A stretch of DNA of 64,000 nt from Arenicola marina (lineage: Eukaryota; Annelida; Polychaeta; Arenicolidae): the NCBI GenBank assembly GCA_964019135.1, contig OZ025248.1, positions 34,775,670-34,839,669 on the forward strand, read 5' to 3'. This document shows, piece after piece, positions 11,401-25,046 of the stretch. Position 1 is the stretch's first letter. Each line of letters begins with the position of its first letter. A program made the translations under genes and the position numbers. The notes beneath the pieces were generated by a model. That model was not told the origin of the DNA and made no database searches. It was given only the letters and a program-made list of their open reading frames with translations.

Positions 11401-13154
11401 CGTGACTGACCAGGAGGTACGGAGGCAGGTATCTACACCGTTTCATTAGTAAGATCAGTGCTGATGGAGGTGATCATACTGACGCATCGCGGCATCGCGG
11501 TATCTATAGCCATGGATAGCTCGGTGTGATCGGCTCTCTCAGTGGTAGTGTCATACGGGTCGGTCGGTGGGAGGTGGGGGTGAGGGTGGCAGGTAGGGAG
11601 GGGGTTCGGTAAGGGAGAAGGGGGAGGGAAGTGTTGGAGGGGCGGGGGGAGGGGGGGGGGTCGCCAGCCACCGCCGACCACTAATGACGCAATAGCTCTC
11701 GCGATCCCTCGCTTTTGGCACTACAGCCGCCCTTCCTACACGAATATGCACTAATTTATTGTCTCCCAGTCTGTCCATTAAAGACGCTTGTGCCGCGCGA
11801 GAAGGGCGGAATCGGCTGCGGGGGAGGCGGGTGATTGGGGAGTGGTGTGTGGAGGGAGGGGTGGGGGGGCGGGGGCGGCTGGGGGTTCCACGGACAGCGT
11901 CCCCGCTTCTACTTGGACAAACAGGAAGCGCATGTGGCCCCAAGCCATTAGGGATCATTGACGTAGGCGATCCTGGCCAATGGGAAACCAGCGTGTCTGG
12001 ACGAGCCGGCAAAGATCACTGCGGAGATAACACTATGGGGGGTAAAGAACCACTTTTTGTTAGGTTAGATCTCCGGCATTTAATGAACGTGTGCCATTCT
12101 ATAGATAGGACTGAACACATGGCCGGCTACTATGTGAATACACCGTGATGGCCAAGCCAACAGTAATACTCAGAAAGAAAAGTAACGTCAAGATGGCCTG
12201 ATAAGTTCACACTCAGCCAGTCGGTGCCATGTACTTCCATCAATCAGCACCGGCTTGTACCAAAATGACGAAAAATATACGTTCGACAACGTTGACAGCG
12301 CTAGAGATTTCCTGCGACGGCTGAGCCAATAGAAAGTCCCAGAACAAATAGCTCCGCTAAAGTAGGCCATCAATTATTGGCCAAGACCCAATGGCGTAAA
12401 CTTCGCATTTGTTTTGTCCACTGCGGATCCATTAGAGTGCAGGGCAAACACAGGAACCGCTGGGACCCTCCGGCGGGTAGTTATACAATGGCCTTATGCA
12501 TATTAGACGTCAGCGCTCTACGGAGAATCTCAATCATTGCCCCGATGGGTCGGCCAGTTGGTGTTATTCTCCTTACCAGTAACCTTCCGGTGGGGGTGGC
12601 AGTGATTTAGGACACGAGCATGTGTATTATTGAAACTGCCACGACCAAACGACAAACACGACCACGTGCTTTGTGAATACAACCACGTGCGTTGTGAATA
12701 CGACCACGTGCGTTGTGCATACGACAACGTGCATTGTAAATACTAGTTGTGAATACGACCACGTGCGTTGTTTGCACGACCACCTGCATTGTGAATACGA
12801 CCACGTGCATTATGAATACGACCACGTGCGTAACGAATGCGCCAAGGGCCCAGCGAACATACGCATCCAGTCTTTCCACCCGCGTCCCCATCGGTCTTTG
12901 CTACACACATGTCCGTCTTCTTTGCCATGATCAGGTCGGTCCGTTTTAATGAGCATATCATATACCTTCACGGAAAGTCTTAGCAATAGGGCTGTACAGT
13001 CACTACGGGATATTATCGAGACCCTACTAGACAGGCATACTTATCCTCTACGTAAATGTACACAAACATCGATAATTTGCCTCAAAATACAACGCCTCCA
13101 ACAGTCTCATCGAACGAACCACATGCATTATGGGGAGATAAATCTCTTATCTTT
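6567..13154 (+). repeat. Copy 2 of the 6.6-kb tandem repeat unit
   Basis: This 6,588-bp unit is collinear with copy 1 end to end. Its first 5.3 to 5.4 kb share diagnostic bases with copy 3, for instance the extra 43-bp subunit near 9,770-9,812 and the same variants in the 18-bp array at 10,197-10,446. Its last 1.2 kb is almost identical to copy 1 and differs from copy 3. This mosaic pattern is what unequal crossing-over or gene conversion inside an array would leave. The GGCT run here is the longest of the four copies (9 full repeats). Confidence 0.95.
12640..12838 (+). repeat. 21-bp CACGTG minisatellite, copy 2
   Basis: Nearly identical to the array at 6,050-6,250, with one substitution that restores a sixth perfect CACGTG. 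It lies in the part of copy 2 that matches copy 1 rather than copy 3. Confidence 0.88.
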
Positions 13155-15020
13155 AACAATATTATGATTTTATAGTTAGCAATGCCTGGACCAAAGCAAA
13201 CAAAAACTAGTTTCACACCCACTCGATTCTTCACGCACGAACAGCGCAGCCGGCCGGTTGCCAACAGTGAAACGTTGACTACAATGAATGCGCGTCACGC
13301 AGCTGCAGCAAGGCACCAGCGTGATGCGCACTCGTTCTAAGAGCACGTGCTGTTTGGTTGGTCCCTAAAAGACCTAGACCGGAAATAGAACCCGCGAGAA
13401 CTGTACAGCCCTATGGTACCATTTAGGCAACTTACAACGGCATTTTTATATTAACTTTATTCATTTTTGCGAGGTTAAAAACAGCGAATGCGCATATTAA
13501 TAATCACGTCGGACATTATTTTGCTTACATTTTGAATTTCCATACGGAGTTTCTATGTTCCAGGCGGTTTTAAATACAATTCAAGTAACGTAATTGCAGA
13601 AAACACAAAAATGCCACTATTGCATTATTGCACTATTGCATCATCTATGTACATTAGACGTGTGTTGTGTTGATTACGATCAACCATATTTTCTACCTGG
13701 CGACGGAAGCGGCTAAGAGAGAGCCATCTGGCCACAGTTCAAAGGGTGAGTGTCCAGCGCTTGCCAGTTCCATATCCTTTGAACTCGGCTTTTCATGAAA
13801 GTTTCATCATTGGAGTGTTCAGAGTGATATCCAAAGTGATATTCAGCGTTAGGCTGAGAGGAAATGAACCGGTTACCAGAAATTCCGCCCATGAATGCCC
13901 CTTTTTTACCGCTGGGGACGAGCCCGTAAATCCGAACGTGGGTGGAGAATCGAGCTATAACTGTCCGCACGGTGGAGCCACTGCCGCGGCGTCAGCTGAT
14001 TGCACAGAGGAAGTGAAGCGACCACGGATGACCCTCAATCTGGTCAATTACGTGGGAGATAAAAATGGAAAGATGATAAAACGTTTCCTCTGTGAAGTCA
14101 AGACGGATAACTGCAGCCAAGCCACTCCTGCGGACTTCTTGGTTATTATGTAACGTTCTTTCGTCTCGCTGGTCGCCCCAGGAGCACCCAGCATTGGGGT
14201 ATTGGTATTATTATCAGCCGTTATCTCCATTTTTCTATGGCAGTTCGTTATTTCATGCTTATCATGCTTAACATATAATGGGTGCTGTGTGACCTACTTT
14301 CGTGATGACAACTATATGAAAATGTCGACGATGTGCAATGAACGAAACTCAGGTCAGGTCAAGGACGAATGTTTACCGCATGCTAACCTTAAGGTCTCGA
14401 TATGAAAGTATGAGAGCGTCAAGGTCATGTAATTAAAGTCACGACATGAATGGCACGGAGGTCAAGGTTGGATGATGAATGGCACGGAGGTCAAGGTTGG
14501 ATGATGAATGGCTCGAAGGTCAAGGCCGCGTGCTGACAGTACCCATGAGTCAAGGCTACGCTGATATATATTTACCATCTGACAATAGACGCATTCGGTG
14601 CGATCTTCAAACCCATATCTGCTAATCGGGATTGTCTCAAATCTTTTATAACATCGTAATATCCTCCATTGGCCACTTCCAGGTTTTACTGACACCTTCT
14701 TCATTTATTGTATCGTATTTCTCATGTGATTTTACCTACTTTCAGGTTGTATAAGCAACAACAGTGCAGGTTATAAATAGCATTAATGTCTGTAGGCGCC
14801 GTTAAACCCAAATCTTTTTTTCTGTCTGTGCGTCATACCGGAAATTGCTCAGCAGGACTTTGGTCCAAAAACTTCAACATTCAGGGAAACCTTTCCCCCC
14901 ATTCCATTTCCTCCCGCCAGTATAATCGGATGACGATATTTGGTAAACGAAGTGTAACGCGAAAGTAAGGGTTAATATCACAGCAAAGTGGCGGGTGGAG
15001 GCAGGTCTTGAATGGCAATA

Positions 15021-15051
<31 letters not shown>

Positions 15052-18000
15052 AAGGCCACAGTGGTCATGACCAGGTGTTTAATTGAGAGGAGCGTTCAGC
15101 GCCAGGGAATTGCCATTACGGGCGTCGGGACCTGGACACCCCCCTCCCCTCCCGCTCCCTCCGCGCCCCCCACCCTCCGTTCCGCCCTCGTCCCTACACC
15201 CCCATCCGGCACCACCCGCTCTAGTGTTTAGGTTAAAGATGAACATCGACATGAGGGACAGGTGCTGATGATGTTCAAAGCTATTAAAGTGAGAGATAAA
15301 CATTGAAGAGTGCATTGTCGGGGGCAGGGGGCAGGCCCCCTTTTGTGTGGAAGAGCGTGGAGGTCTGTTTTTCTTTTAGATGGAACTATTTTTATCCCCC
15401 CCCCCTAACCTTTAAGGTGCGACAACCTAATCATCTTCGGTCTTTAGCTTATGAGGGAGCTCAGCCCCCCACCCGAGGTCTTTGTTTAGGGGATCTCAGT
15501 CCACATAAGACCCCGCTTAGTTTTTACGGAGCTTATTCCATCCAAACCACAGACTACTTTGTCACAATTCGGATCCCGCCGTTACAGTGGAGTGGACGTA
15601 CTGAGCTACAGGGAGAAGACAAACTGGACAAGTATTAAACAGAGGTTGAGTTCCCCGTTGTACTGACGATCCTGAAATTATGGAGGGAGATGGGGAGTGT
15701 GGGTGGAATGCAGGTACAACTGTTGGGGATCCTGACTATGGGGTGGGTAGGTTTCGGGAGGTAAGCCCCCGTGAAGGAGGGCATGGACCTGGCAGCAGAA
15801 GTTAGCTGTGGTCGTAACCATGATTTAGAGGCCCGTTATGACCATAGACAAGCAACCGGCGTCACCATTGGGAGGCATCGTCCAGCCATTTGTGAAAAGA
15901 AAGCGTTCTGATGTTGACCCGCTCGGCCAAGCCCCTAATCGTGATAACGGCAAAGTTATTGATGGCAGATACATAATAGGACAGTGTCGCTGCATTGTGG
16001 CCAGAGTAAACGCCTATACAGGGCGAAGAGGCTACGTCTGACATGGTAAACGCCTTGCTATGGCGAACAGGCAAAGTCTGACCTAGTAAATGCATTCGTA
16101 TAGTGAAAAGGCAAAGTCTGACCCAATCACCGCATTGGTATAGCGAAGTATGACATAGTAAACGCTTGGCAGAGCGAAGGGGCAGAGTTTGAGAGAAGAG
16201 GCAAAGATTAAAGTATGACCAAAGGAGTAACGGCCCTTATAGAGCGTATATAGATAGTCTGACCAAAGCCTAAGTGCTTGTTAGAGTAGAGATGTAATGT
16301 TTGACCAAAGAGTAAAGGCCTTGGCAGAGCAGAGATGTAATGTCTGACCAAAGAGTAAAGACCTTGACAGAGTAGAGATGTAATGTCTGACCAAAGAGTA
16401 AAGGCCTAGACAGAGTCGAGATGCAACTTCCCCCACTCCGCTTGAAATGACTACGTGTCCTATTTAATAAAAACTGACGGCGACGAGACGCGATATGGTA
16501 TAAGCTGAAGGCGATAACGCGCCGCCCCGCCTTCCTATCTTATCTTATCTTATCGTGGCTTGTCGTGTTATGTCGTGGTGTATCATGTTGTGGTGGGGTG
16601 TGTGGAGTGGTGTGTTGCGAAAGGCGGCGGGCGAGAAAGCGATTGCCAAGTTGATTGCACGGTGGGACGATTCTAAGGGGCCTTGTCGAAATAAACGAGG
16701 TGAGATGGCAAGTTCCGCCACAAGGGATGACGTCACACGGGATGACCCAGTTCTAAAGCCCGGTCCATTCTTATTGGGTGGTCTACTTTAAGTGGTGGTT
16801 AATTTCTAAGTGCTGGTCCAGTTCGCGGGTAGCGCTAATTTCTAAGGGATGGTCCATTTGTAAATGCTGGTCCATTTCTAAGGGATGATGCATTTCTGCG
16901 GGATGGTTCATTTCTAACAGCTGGTCCATTTCTAGGGGATGGTCCATTTCTAAGGGATGGCGCATTTCTAAGGGATGGTGCATTTCTAAGGGATGGTCCA
17001 GTTCTTAGGGATGGTCCAGTTATAAGATGTTTATCCATCTAACGAAATGAATCAGTTATGTGGGTTTGTCCAGGACTTGATATAAATGGATCAATTATAA
17101 TGGAGGCCTCAATTTGACTGAAATGCCACCCTGGAAACCGATCAATTATAAGGGATGAGAGAAATGGATCAATTCAAAGTATGATCCAGTTTATGCAAAA
17201 AATATCATAGAAAAAAAATAATAGAAATGGATCATTTCTAAGGGATGAGCCAGTTCCTCTGCAGAGACTTGACAGATTATGGTTAGATATAATTTAAACA
17301 TCAAAGGTGTGGGTCCGTTCTAAGGTATGACTCACCTCAGTGAACGCACCCGAGAGAGGTGGCTCAATTACCTGGAGTATATAATCGTGTGTATAAAAGA
17401 AGGGTCTTATATGAGGGATGGTCCAGTTAATGTGGAAAGACATGGCATAGATGAATCAGTAGATGGATCAAATCTAGTTTTTTCTGACGGGACTTTATGG
17501 CAGATTATGGTCGGATAAAGGGTGATCACCTTTTAACTAAAGGGATATGACACCAATGGATCAGTTTTAATGGTTAATCCAGTTTCTATGAAGATATATG
17601 ACGGGGACGGGTAAGAACAAAACCATAATCCAGTTTTTCAGACGTGACGTGACAGATGCAACTAATGCAACGAGACAGAAGGGTCAGAATGAGGCCAAGT
17701 TTCATTGAGCTCCAGTGACTCGACACGGACCACTCAGTTCCGGTCATAGGTGTGAACAACGCAGCCAGCACCAATCAGAGAGAGTAGCGGATCTCTCTTG
17801 GCCTGTCTCGTCCAGGGCGGCCCAGTCGTTCGCGTGACCTGTGATCATCCACGTGTCATCTATCATCGCTTTCTCTCCCCGTCCAATCGGAGTGGCTCTT
17901 TGTTTCATCTCTGCTTTGAACTCAAGTGGCAGGTCTTGCATTTTTTCTTGTAAGGGCCTTGGTAATAACATGTTGCCGTGCGTGACTGGCCAGGAGGTAC

Positions 18001-19199
18001 GGAGGCAGGTATCTACACCGTTTCATTAGTAAGATCAGTGCTGATGGAGGTGATCATACGGACGCATCGCGGCATCGCGGTATCTATAGCCATGGATAGC
18101 TCGGTGTGATCGGCTCTTTCAGTGGTAGTGTCATACGGGTCGGTCGGTGGGAGGTGGGGGTGAGGGTGGCAGGTAGGGAGGGGGTTCGGTAAGGGAGAAG
18201 GGGGAGGGAGGTGTTGGAGGGGCGGGGAGGGGGGAGGGGGGGGGGGGTCGCCAGCCACCGCCGACCACTAATGACGCAATAGCTCTCGCGATCCCTCGCT
18301 TTTGGCACTACAGCCGCCCTTCCTACACGAATAATGCACTAATTTATTGTCTCCCAGTCTGTCCATTAAAGACGCTTGTGCCGCGCGAGAAGGGCGGAAT
18401 CGGCTGCGGGGGAGGCGGGTGATTGGGGAGTGGTGTGTGGAGGGAGGGGTGGGGGGGGCGGGTGGGGGGGGGGGGCGGCTGGGGGTTCCACGGACAGCGT
18501 CCCCGCTTCTATTTGGACAAACAGGAAGCGCATGTGGCCCCAAGCCATTAGGGATCATTGACGTAGGCGATCCTGGCCAATGGGGGACCAGCGTGTCTGG
18601 ACGATCCGGCAAAGATCATTGCGGAAATAACACTATGGAGGGTAAAGAACCCCTTTTTGTGCGGTTAGATCTCCTGCATTTAATTAACGTGTGCCACACT
18701 ATAGAGAGGACTGAGATCACGTCACGATGGCCTGATAAGTTCACACTCGGCCAGTCGGTGCCATGTACTTCCATCAATTATCACCGGCTTGTACCAAAAT
18801 GGCGAAAAATCTAATAATAACAACGCATAACGTTCGAAAACCTTGACAGCGCCAGAGATTTCCTGCGACGGCTGAGCCAATAGAAAGTCCCAGAACAAAT
18901 AGCTCCGCTAAAATAGGCCATCAATTATTGGCCAAGACCCAAAGGCGTAAACTTCGCGTTTCTTTTGTTCACTGCGGATCCATTAGAGTGCAGGGCAAAC
19001 ACAGGAACCGCTGGGACCCTCCGGCGGGTAGTTATACAATGGCCTAATGCATATTAGACGTCAGCGCTCTGAGGAGAATCTCAATCATTGCCCCGATGGG
19101 TCGGCCAGTTGGTGTTATTCTCCTTACCAGTAACCTTCCGGTGGGGGCGGCAGTGATTTAGGATACGGGCATGTGTATTATTCAAACTACCACGATCAA

Positions 19200-19330
19200 A
19201 CGACAAACACGACCACGTGCTTTGTGAATACGCCCACGTGCGCTATGAATACAACCACGTGCGTTGTGAATACGACCACGTGCATTGTGAATACGACCAC
19301 GTGCATTATGAATACGACCGCGTGCGTAAC
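19200..19330 (+). repeat. 21-bp CACGTG minisatellite, copy 3
   Basis: A shorter version of the array, with about six units and five perfect CACGTG sites. It lies just before the 1-kb block that only copy 3 carries. Confidence 0.85.
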
Positions 19331-19416
19331 GAATGCGCCAAGGGGCCAATGAACATACGCATCCAGTATTTCCACCTTCGTCCCCATCCGTCTTTGCTAC
19401 GCACATGTCCGTCTTC

Positions 19417-20440
19417 GCCCGGCCAACATTTCAATGTGTATGCTATAGGGATATAAAGCCTCCTTCACCTTGACTTCCGGTTTACTCATTTTGGGGACAA
19501 ACAAACGAAGCACGTGTTCGGAACGAGTTTAGAGTCTCTGCGCACACTGGTATCCTGACTATCTGTGACGTAGGCGTGACGTGTATGTTACGCAAAAAGA
19601 GAGACTGGGAACCAGACTACCTGCGCAAAAGTCAGGCGCCGTGGGGTGGATTCATTGCGAAAGGACTAGCGATATGATTAAGAATATTTAAGAAATATCG
19701 CTTTACAAAACGGATAGACGACATATTTTTTATTCGGTTGCGCCATCAACGAATATTTGTTACGACGGGCCAATACGACTGAAAAACTAACATTTGTTTG
19801 CATTCCTACGAAAACGAGGCATTATGACGTCACACGGATTCTCCCCGGTGACAACGTTGGCGCAACGCTTCAAACAGAAAACTTACAAAAATGAAGAAAC
19901 TTGGTCTTTTCGTGACAAAAAAGTGATACGAAAGCATCCAACTGGTCTTATTTTATCTTTATCATGTGGTTTAATGACGCATCCGTGTGCTGTTACTCCA
20001 TGCACTGCACATTTTGACAGCGGAATGGTTAAGTCGATCACTTCCTCTCGCCATTTTTGTTACCGCTGAGGCACGCGAAACTCTGTGACGTCATTCCCTG
20101 TTTGAAGAACTTGCGAAAGCCCGGGTGCAGGGCTAAATTTAGAACGTTATTTTTAGCTTTCGAGTGTTTTGAAGACGGATTTTTCCTTGTATATTCCCAA
20201 AGTTGTGCGCTTCATCGCCCCCGAATATTTTAACGTAAATCTCCGATAGCCATGTTTAGTGAAATGGTACTCCTAGTCTTTAGAATAAACCTGGAAAGAA
20301 ATTGACTTATAGCTGCCTATGCTTCAACATGGAGCACGTGTGTTTGTTTGTGCCCAAAAGTGAAGTCTCGGGGCCCGATCGCGAGAACTGTATACCGGTA
20401 GCCCTATTGTTCAACTTCTGGCCATTACTGTATGCACATA
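19417..20440. other. 1-kb block present only in copy 3
   Basis: Sequence on both sides matches copies 1 and 2 (before: GTCCGTCTTC; after: TGATCAGGTCGGTCCG). The block itself has no match in the other copies. It contains two TGACGTCA palindromes (about 19,824 and 20,088) and a 91-codon plus-strand frame (19,794-20,069) that I do not recognise. No clear terminal inverted repeat or target duplication was found, so insertion and loss elsewhere remain equally possible. Confidence 0.75.
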
Positions 20441-20570
20441 TGATCAGGTCGGTCCGTGTTAATGAGCATATCATATACCTTCACGGAAAGTCTTAGCAAT
20501 AGGGCTGTACAGTCACTACGGGATATTATCGAGACCCTACGAGACAGGCATACTTATGGTCTACGTCAAT

Positions 20571-20924
20571 GCCTAGCATCAACGGCCTGTACGTGCTGCC
20601 TACCTTCGGTTGTTTGCCTTCACTCGCTTCACACGCAAGATCGGCTAAAGCTGTCCTTGGATGCACAACTAACCACTGGCGTTTTGTGCATATCAGAATC
20701 ACAACCATCCGAGTAGATTGATATGAGCGGTTAAACAGTTGATAAACCAGAATGCGGTTGTTTCATAAGTGAGAGTGTCAGTGTCAGGCGATCTGATGGG
20801 CTGCGTGGGGTTTTCCATGTCATATGACGTAATAATAACCATGACTCGCATGTCTGCGCGGTATCTATGGTTAGGTAATAAACGCTTTGACCAGGCGAAG
20901 ACCATGGTGCTCAGTTTGTCGCAG
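20571..20924. other. 350-bp block present only in copy 3
   Basis: This block interrupts the alignment of copy 3 with copies 1 and 2 between the words CTACGT and AAATGTACACAAACATCG. No recognisable coding sequence, terminal repeats or target duplication. It lies only 130 bp beyond the previous extra block, which suggests that both belong to one older version of the unit. Confidence 0.7.
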
Positions 20925-22432
20925 AAATGTACACAAACATCGATAATTTGCCTCAAAATACAACGCCTCCAACAGTCTCATCGAACGGACCACATGCATT
21001 ATGGGGAGATGAATCTCTTATCTTTAACAACATTATGATTTTATAGTTAGCAATGCCTGGACCAAAGCAAACAAGAAATAGTTTCACACCCACTCGATTC
21101 TTCACGCACAAACAGCGCAGCCGGCCGGTTCCCAACAGCGAAACGTTGATTACAATGAGAGCCATCTGGCCACAGTTCAAAGGGTGAGTGCCCAGCGCTT
21201 GCCAGATCCATATACTTTGAACTCGGCTTTTCATGAAACTTTCATCAGTGGAGTGTTCAGAGTGATATCCAAAGTGATACCCAGCGTTAGGCTGATAGAA
21301 AATGAACCGGTTACAAGAAATTCCGCCCATAAATGCCCCTTTTTTACCGCTGATGACGAGCATGTAAATCCGAACGTGGGTGGAGAATCGAGCTATAACT
21401 GTCCGCACGGTGGAGCCACTGCCGCGGCGTCAGCTGATTGCACAGAGGAAGTGAACCGACCACGGATGACCCTCAATCTGGTCAATTACGTGGCAGATGA
21501 AATGGAAGAAAAATAAAACGTTTCCTCTGTGAAGTCAAGACGGATGACTGCAGCCAAGCCACTCCTGTGGACTCCTTGGTTATTATGTAACGTACTTTCG
21601 TCTCGCTAGTCGCCCCAGCAGCACCCAGCATTGAGGTATTGGTATTATTACCAAAGTTATCATCTCCATTTCGTTAGCGGTTAGTGGCAGTTCGTTATTT
21701 CATGCTTATCACATAATGGGTGCTGTGTGACCTACTTTCGTGATGACAACTATAAGAAAATGTCGACGATGTGCAATGAACGAAAATCAGGTCAGGTCAA
21801 GGACGAATGTTTACAGCATGCTAACCTTAAGGTCGCGATCTAAAAATATGAGAACGTCAAGGTCATGTAATTAAAGACACGACATGAAAGGCACGGAGGT
21901 CAAGGTTGGATGATGAATGGCACGGAGGTCAAGGTTGGATGATGAATGGCTCGAAGGTGAAGGCCGCTTGCTGACAGTATCCATGGGTCAAGGCAATGCC
22001 GATTGATATTTATCTGACAATAGACGCATTCGGTGCGATCTTCAATTCCATATCTGCTAATCCTGATTATCTCAAATCTTCCATAATATCAGAATATCTT
22101 CATCTCCAATGGCTACTTCCAGGTTTACTGAATCCTTCTTCATTTATTGTATCGTATTTTTCACGTAATTTTACCTACTTTCATGTTGTATAAGCAACAA
22201 CAGTGCAGGTTATAAATAGCTTTAGTGTTTGTAAGCGCCGTTAAACCCAAATCCCTTTTTCTGTTTGTGCGTCATACCGGATATAGCTAAGCCGGACTTC
22301 GGTCCAAAAAGTTAAACACTATCCCGACAGTACAACAATGGGATGACGATATTTGGAGACGAAGTATAGCGCGAAAGTAAAGGTTAATATCACAGCTAGG
22401 TGGCGGGTGGAGGCAGGTCTTCAATGGCAATA

Positions 22433-22465
<33 letters not shown>

Positions 22466-22627
22466 TTGGCTAAGGCCACAGTGGCCATGACCAGGTGTTT
22501 AATTCAGAGGAGCATTCAGCGCCAGGGACTTCCCATTACCCGCATCCGGACCCTGCCCTCCCCCCTCTCCCCCCCCCCCCCCGCCCCCGCCCTCATCCCG
22601 CCACCCCCATCCGGCACCACCCGCTCT

Positions 22628-23788
22628 ATGGACGCATAGCGGGCAGCCAGCGTGTGGGATGGCAGGATGTAACCTTTAGCTGCGGGGCCACAATCGCCTA
22701 ATGAAGCCATCCGGCGATGGCTTCTACGTGATGGAACCGTTTTGCTGGCCGCGTGTAAGGCGTTTGCGCAGTCACCTCCAACGACAGCTGAAAAACCTGT
22801 GTCATTGCCAAAGCAACAAAATGAAAAAAAAAAAAAAGCATGAGAAGAGGGAAGTGCCTTTGCAAAATTATCCCTCAGAAACCGTTGGTAATGTCCGCTA
22901 CGCTGTATGGTGTCTCAACATGAACTTCTGAATCGGAATGTTGTTATTAGTTACATCAATAGTGTACAGGTGGTAGGTGATGAGGCGTCCTGATGATACT
23001 CCTAAATAATAATACTGCAACATATTTTAGGAGACTTGCCGTTGACAGCCCTATAAGTCCTCATTTAGCCATATAGCATGCATAGGTGTGCATAATAATA
23101 ATGTGTGTAGGGTGACAAATAAAAGGTGATATATCTGTGAGTAATACCATTAAAACCTAAAGACCACATGCAGACGGAATTACATAAAAAGGTAACAATT
23201 ACATACAGATGTGTCAGTAATAATATTTTAATGTAACAACAATCAGATGTGTAAAGATTAACATACAGTTGTGAGTATTAAAATTTGGATGTGTGATTAA
23301 TACTGTTTACAGGTGTCAAACATGAAGATAACACACATATATGTCGGTAATACCAAACAACCATGTTAATAACCTACAGATGTGTCGGTAATAAATAGCA
23401 AACATTTTAATAAAAAAAACATTTGTGTCGGTGGTAAGTAGCAAATATTTCGGAAATATACATTACTCTATAATAAGAAGCAAACATGACAATAAAACAT
23501 ACATGTGTCGCTAATAAGAAGCAAACATGATAACAATATACATATGTGTTGGTAATAAGAAGTAAACATGAAAATAACATAACTGTGTCGCTAATAAGAA
23601 GCAAACATGATAATAATATACAGATGTGTTGGTAATAATCATAATACAGAATATCGGCAACGAAAATTGAATGATTTGAAGAGTGGCCGCAGTGGGTTTG
23701 AAACCTGTTTAAGACTCCGCTGCGTCAAATTCACTGTGGCTACTCATCTGTTTACGAATGAAGCAAAGGGATGAAGCAGTGGGGAGAG
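22628..23788. other. 1.16-kb block interrupting copy 4
   Basis: In copies 1 to 3 the words CACCACCCGCTCTA and GTGTTTAG are adjacent; here they are separated by this block. It contains an A14 run near 22,830 and, from about 23,040 to 23,640, an AT-rich degenerate tandem repeat. No coding sequence is recognised. Confidence 0.75.
23040..23640 (+). repeat. AT-rich degenerate minisatellite of about 40 bp
   Basis: Diverged units share TGTGTCGGTAATAAGAAGC and AACATGATAATAATATACA. Period is about 40 bp and varies. Units toward 23,500-23,640 are the most alike. Nothing like it occurs in the other 6.6-kb copies. Confidence 0.75.
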
Positions 23789-24361
23789 GAGTGTTTAGTT
23801 TGAAGATGAACATCAACATGAGGGGCAGGTGGTGAGGAGGTGTAAAGCTGTTAAAGTGAGAGATAAAAATTGGAGAGTGCATTGTCGGGTTGAGCGGGCA
23901 GGCCCCCTTTTGTGTGGACGAGTGTGGAGGTCTGTTTTTCTTTTAGATGGAACTATTTTTACCCCCCCCCCCTAACCTTTAAGGTACGACCACTTAATCA
24001 TCTCCGGTCTTATCAGGGAGCTAAGCCCCCAACTCAAGGTCTTTGTTTAGGTGATCTCAGTCCATCTAAAGGCCCCCCTTACCTTTTTACGGGAGCTTAT
24101 TCCATCCAAACCGCACACTGCCTTTTTTACAATTCGGATCCCGCCGTTACAGTGGAGTGGACGTACTGAGCTACAGGGAGAAGACAAACTGGACAAGCTG
24201 CGTGCCTCTTGTGCCTTGTCAATCAAAATCTCATTTGAGGTGGATTTTGCAGACTTTATATAGATGGAGAGTAGATATTAGACGGAGAGTGAAGGACGGA
24301 TGATAATAATATCTGCATGGAATGCTTGGTGTTAATCTAGTTTGACAATAAATATTGTACT

Positions 24362-24490
24362 CAGGGACGGATCCAGGGGAGGGGGGGGGGCGAAATATAT
24401 AGCATTTAACATATGGAAACCGAAACCGGCCCGACTATATCCGACCCTGAAACCGGCCCCCCCAATCCAGGTTTTCTGGAGCCGCCCCTG
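24362..24490. mobile_element. 129-bp MITE-like element with 5-bp target duplication
   Basis: The ends are an imperfect 15-bp inverted repeat: CAGGGACGGATCCAG at the left, and CAGGGGCGGCTCCAG when the right end is read on the minus strand (two mismatches). The element is flanked by GTACT at 24,357-24,361 and 24,491-24,495, a clean target-site duplication. A G10 tract lies inside the left end and a C7 tract near the right end. It is non-autonomous, with no coding capacity. The same end motif (TGGATCCGCCCCT) recurs at 63,084-63,096. It sits inside copy 4 only, so it inserted after copy 4 separated from the other units, or was lost from them. Confidence 0.8.
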
Positions 24491-25046
24491 GTACTTGTTT
24501 GTTGTTACTGAACCGACGATGCTCTTTGAATGAAAGATGAGGATACAAATATTAAATACCGATTGGGTTCCCCGTTAGGATGATGATCCTGACATGGAGG
24601 AGGGAGATAGACATGGGGAGTGTGGGTGGAATGGAGGTACAACTGTTGGGGATCCTGACTGTGGGGTGGGTAGGTTTCGGGAGGTAAGCCCCCGTGAAGG
24701 AGGGCATGGACCTGGCAGCAGAAGTTAGCTGTGGTCGTAACCATGATTTAGAGGCCCGTTAGGACTATAGACAAGCTGCCGGCGTCACCATTGGGAGGCA
24801 TCGCCCAGCCATTTGTGAAAAGAAAACGGGCTGATGTTGACCCGCTCGGTCAAGCCCCTCATCGTGATAACGGCAAAGTTATTGATGGCAGATACATAAT
24901 AGGAGAGTGTCGCTGCATTGTGGCCAGAGTAAACGCCTATACAGGGCGAAGAGGCTCCGTCTGACATGGTAAACGCCTGGGTATAGCGATGAGGCACAGT
25001 CAGACCAAGTAAACGCCTAGGTACAGCAAACAGACAAAGTCTGACA

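Larger units (their letters stand above)
13155..21025 (+). repeat. Copy 3 of the 6.6-kb tandem repeat unit, enlarged
   Basis: This copy is 7,871 bp long. It matches copy 2 closely up to about 18,570 and then diverges. Two blocks are absent from copies 1 and 2: about 19,417-20,440 and about 20,571-20,924. A stretch of roughly 60 bp present in the other two copies near 12,110-12,170 is missing here around 18,715. Without the extra blocks the copy would be about 6.5 kb, so the ancestral period is conserved. The extra blocks could be insertions here or deletions inherited by copies 1 and 2. Copy 4 cannot decide this because it does not cover the region in clean form. Confidence 0.93.
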
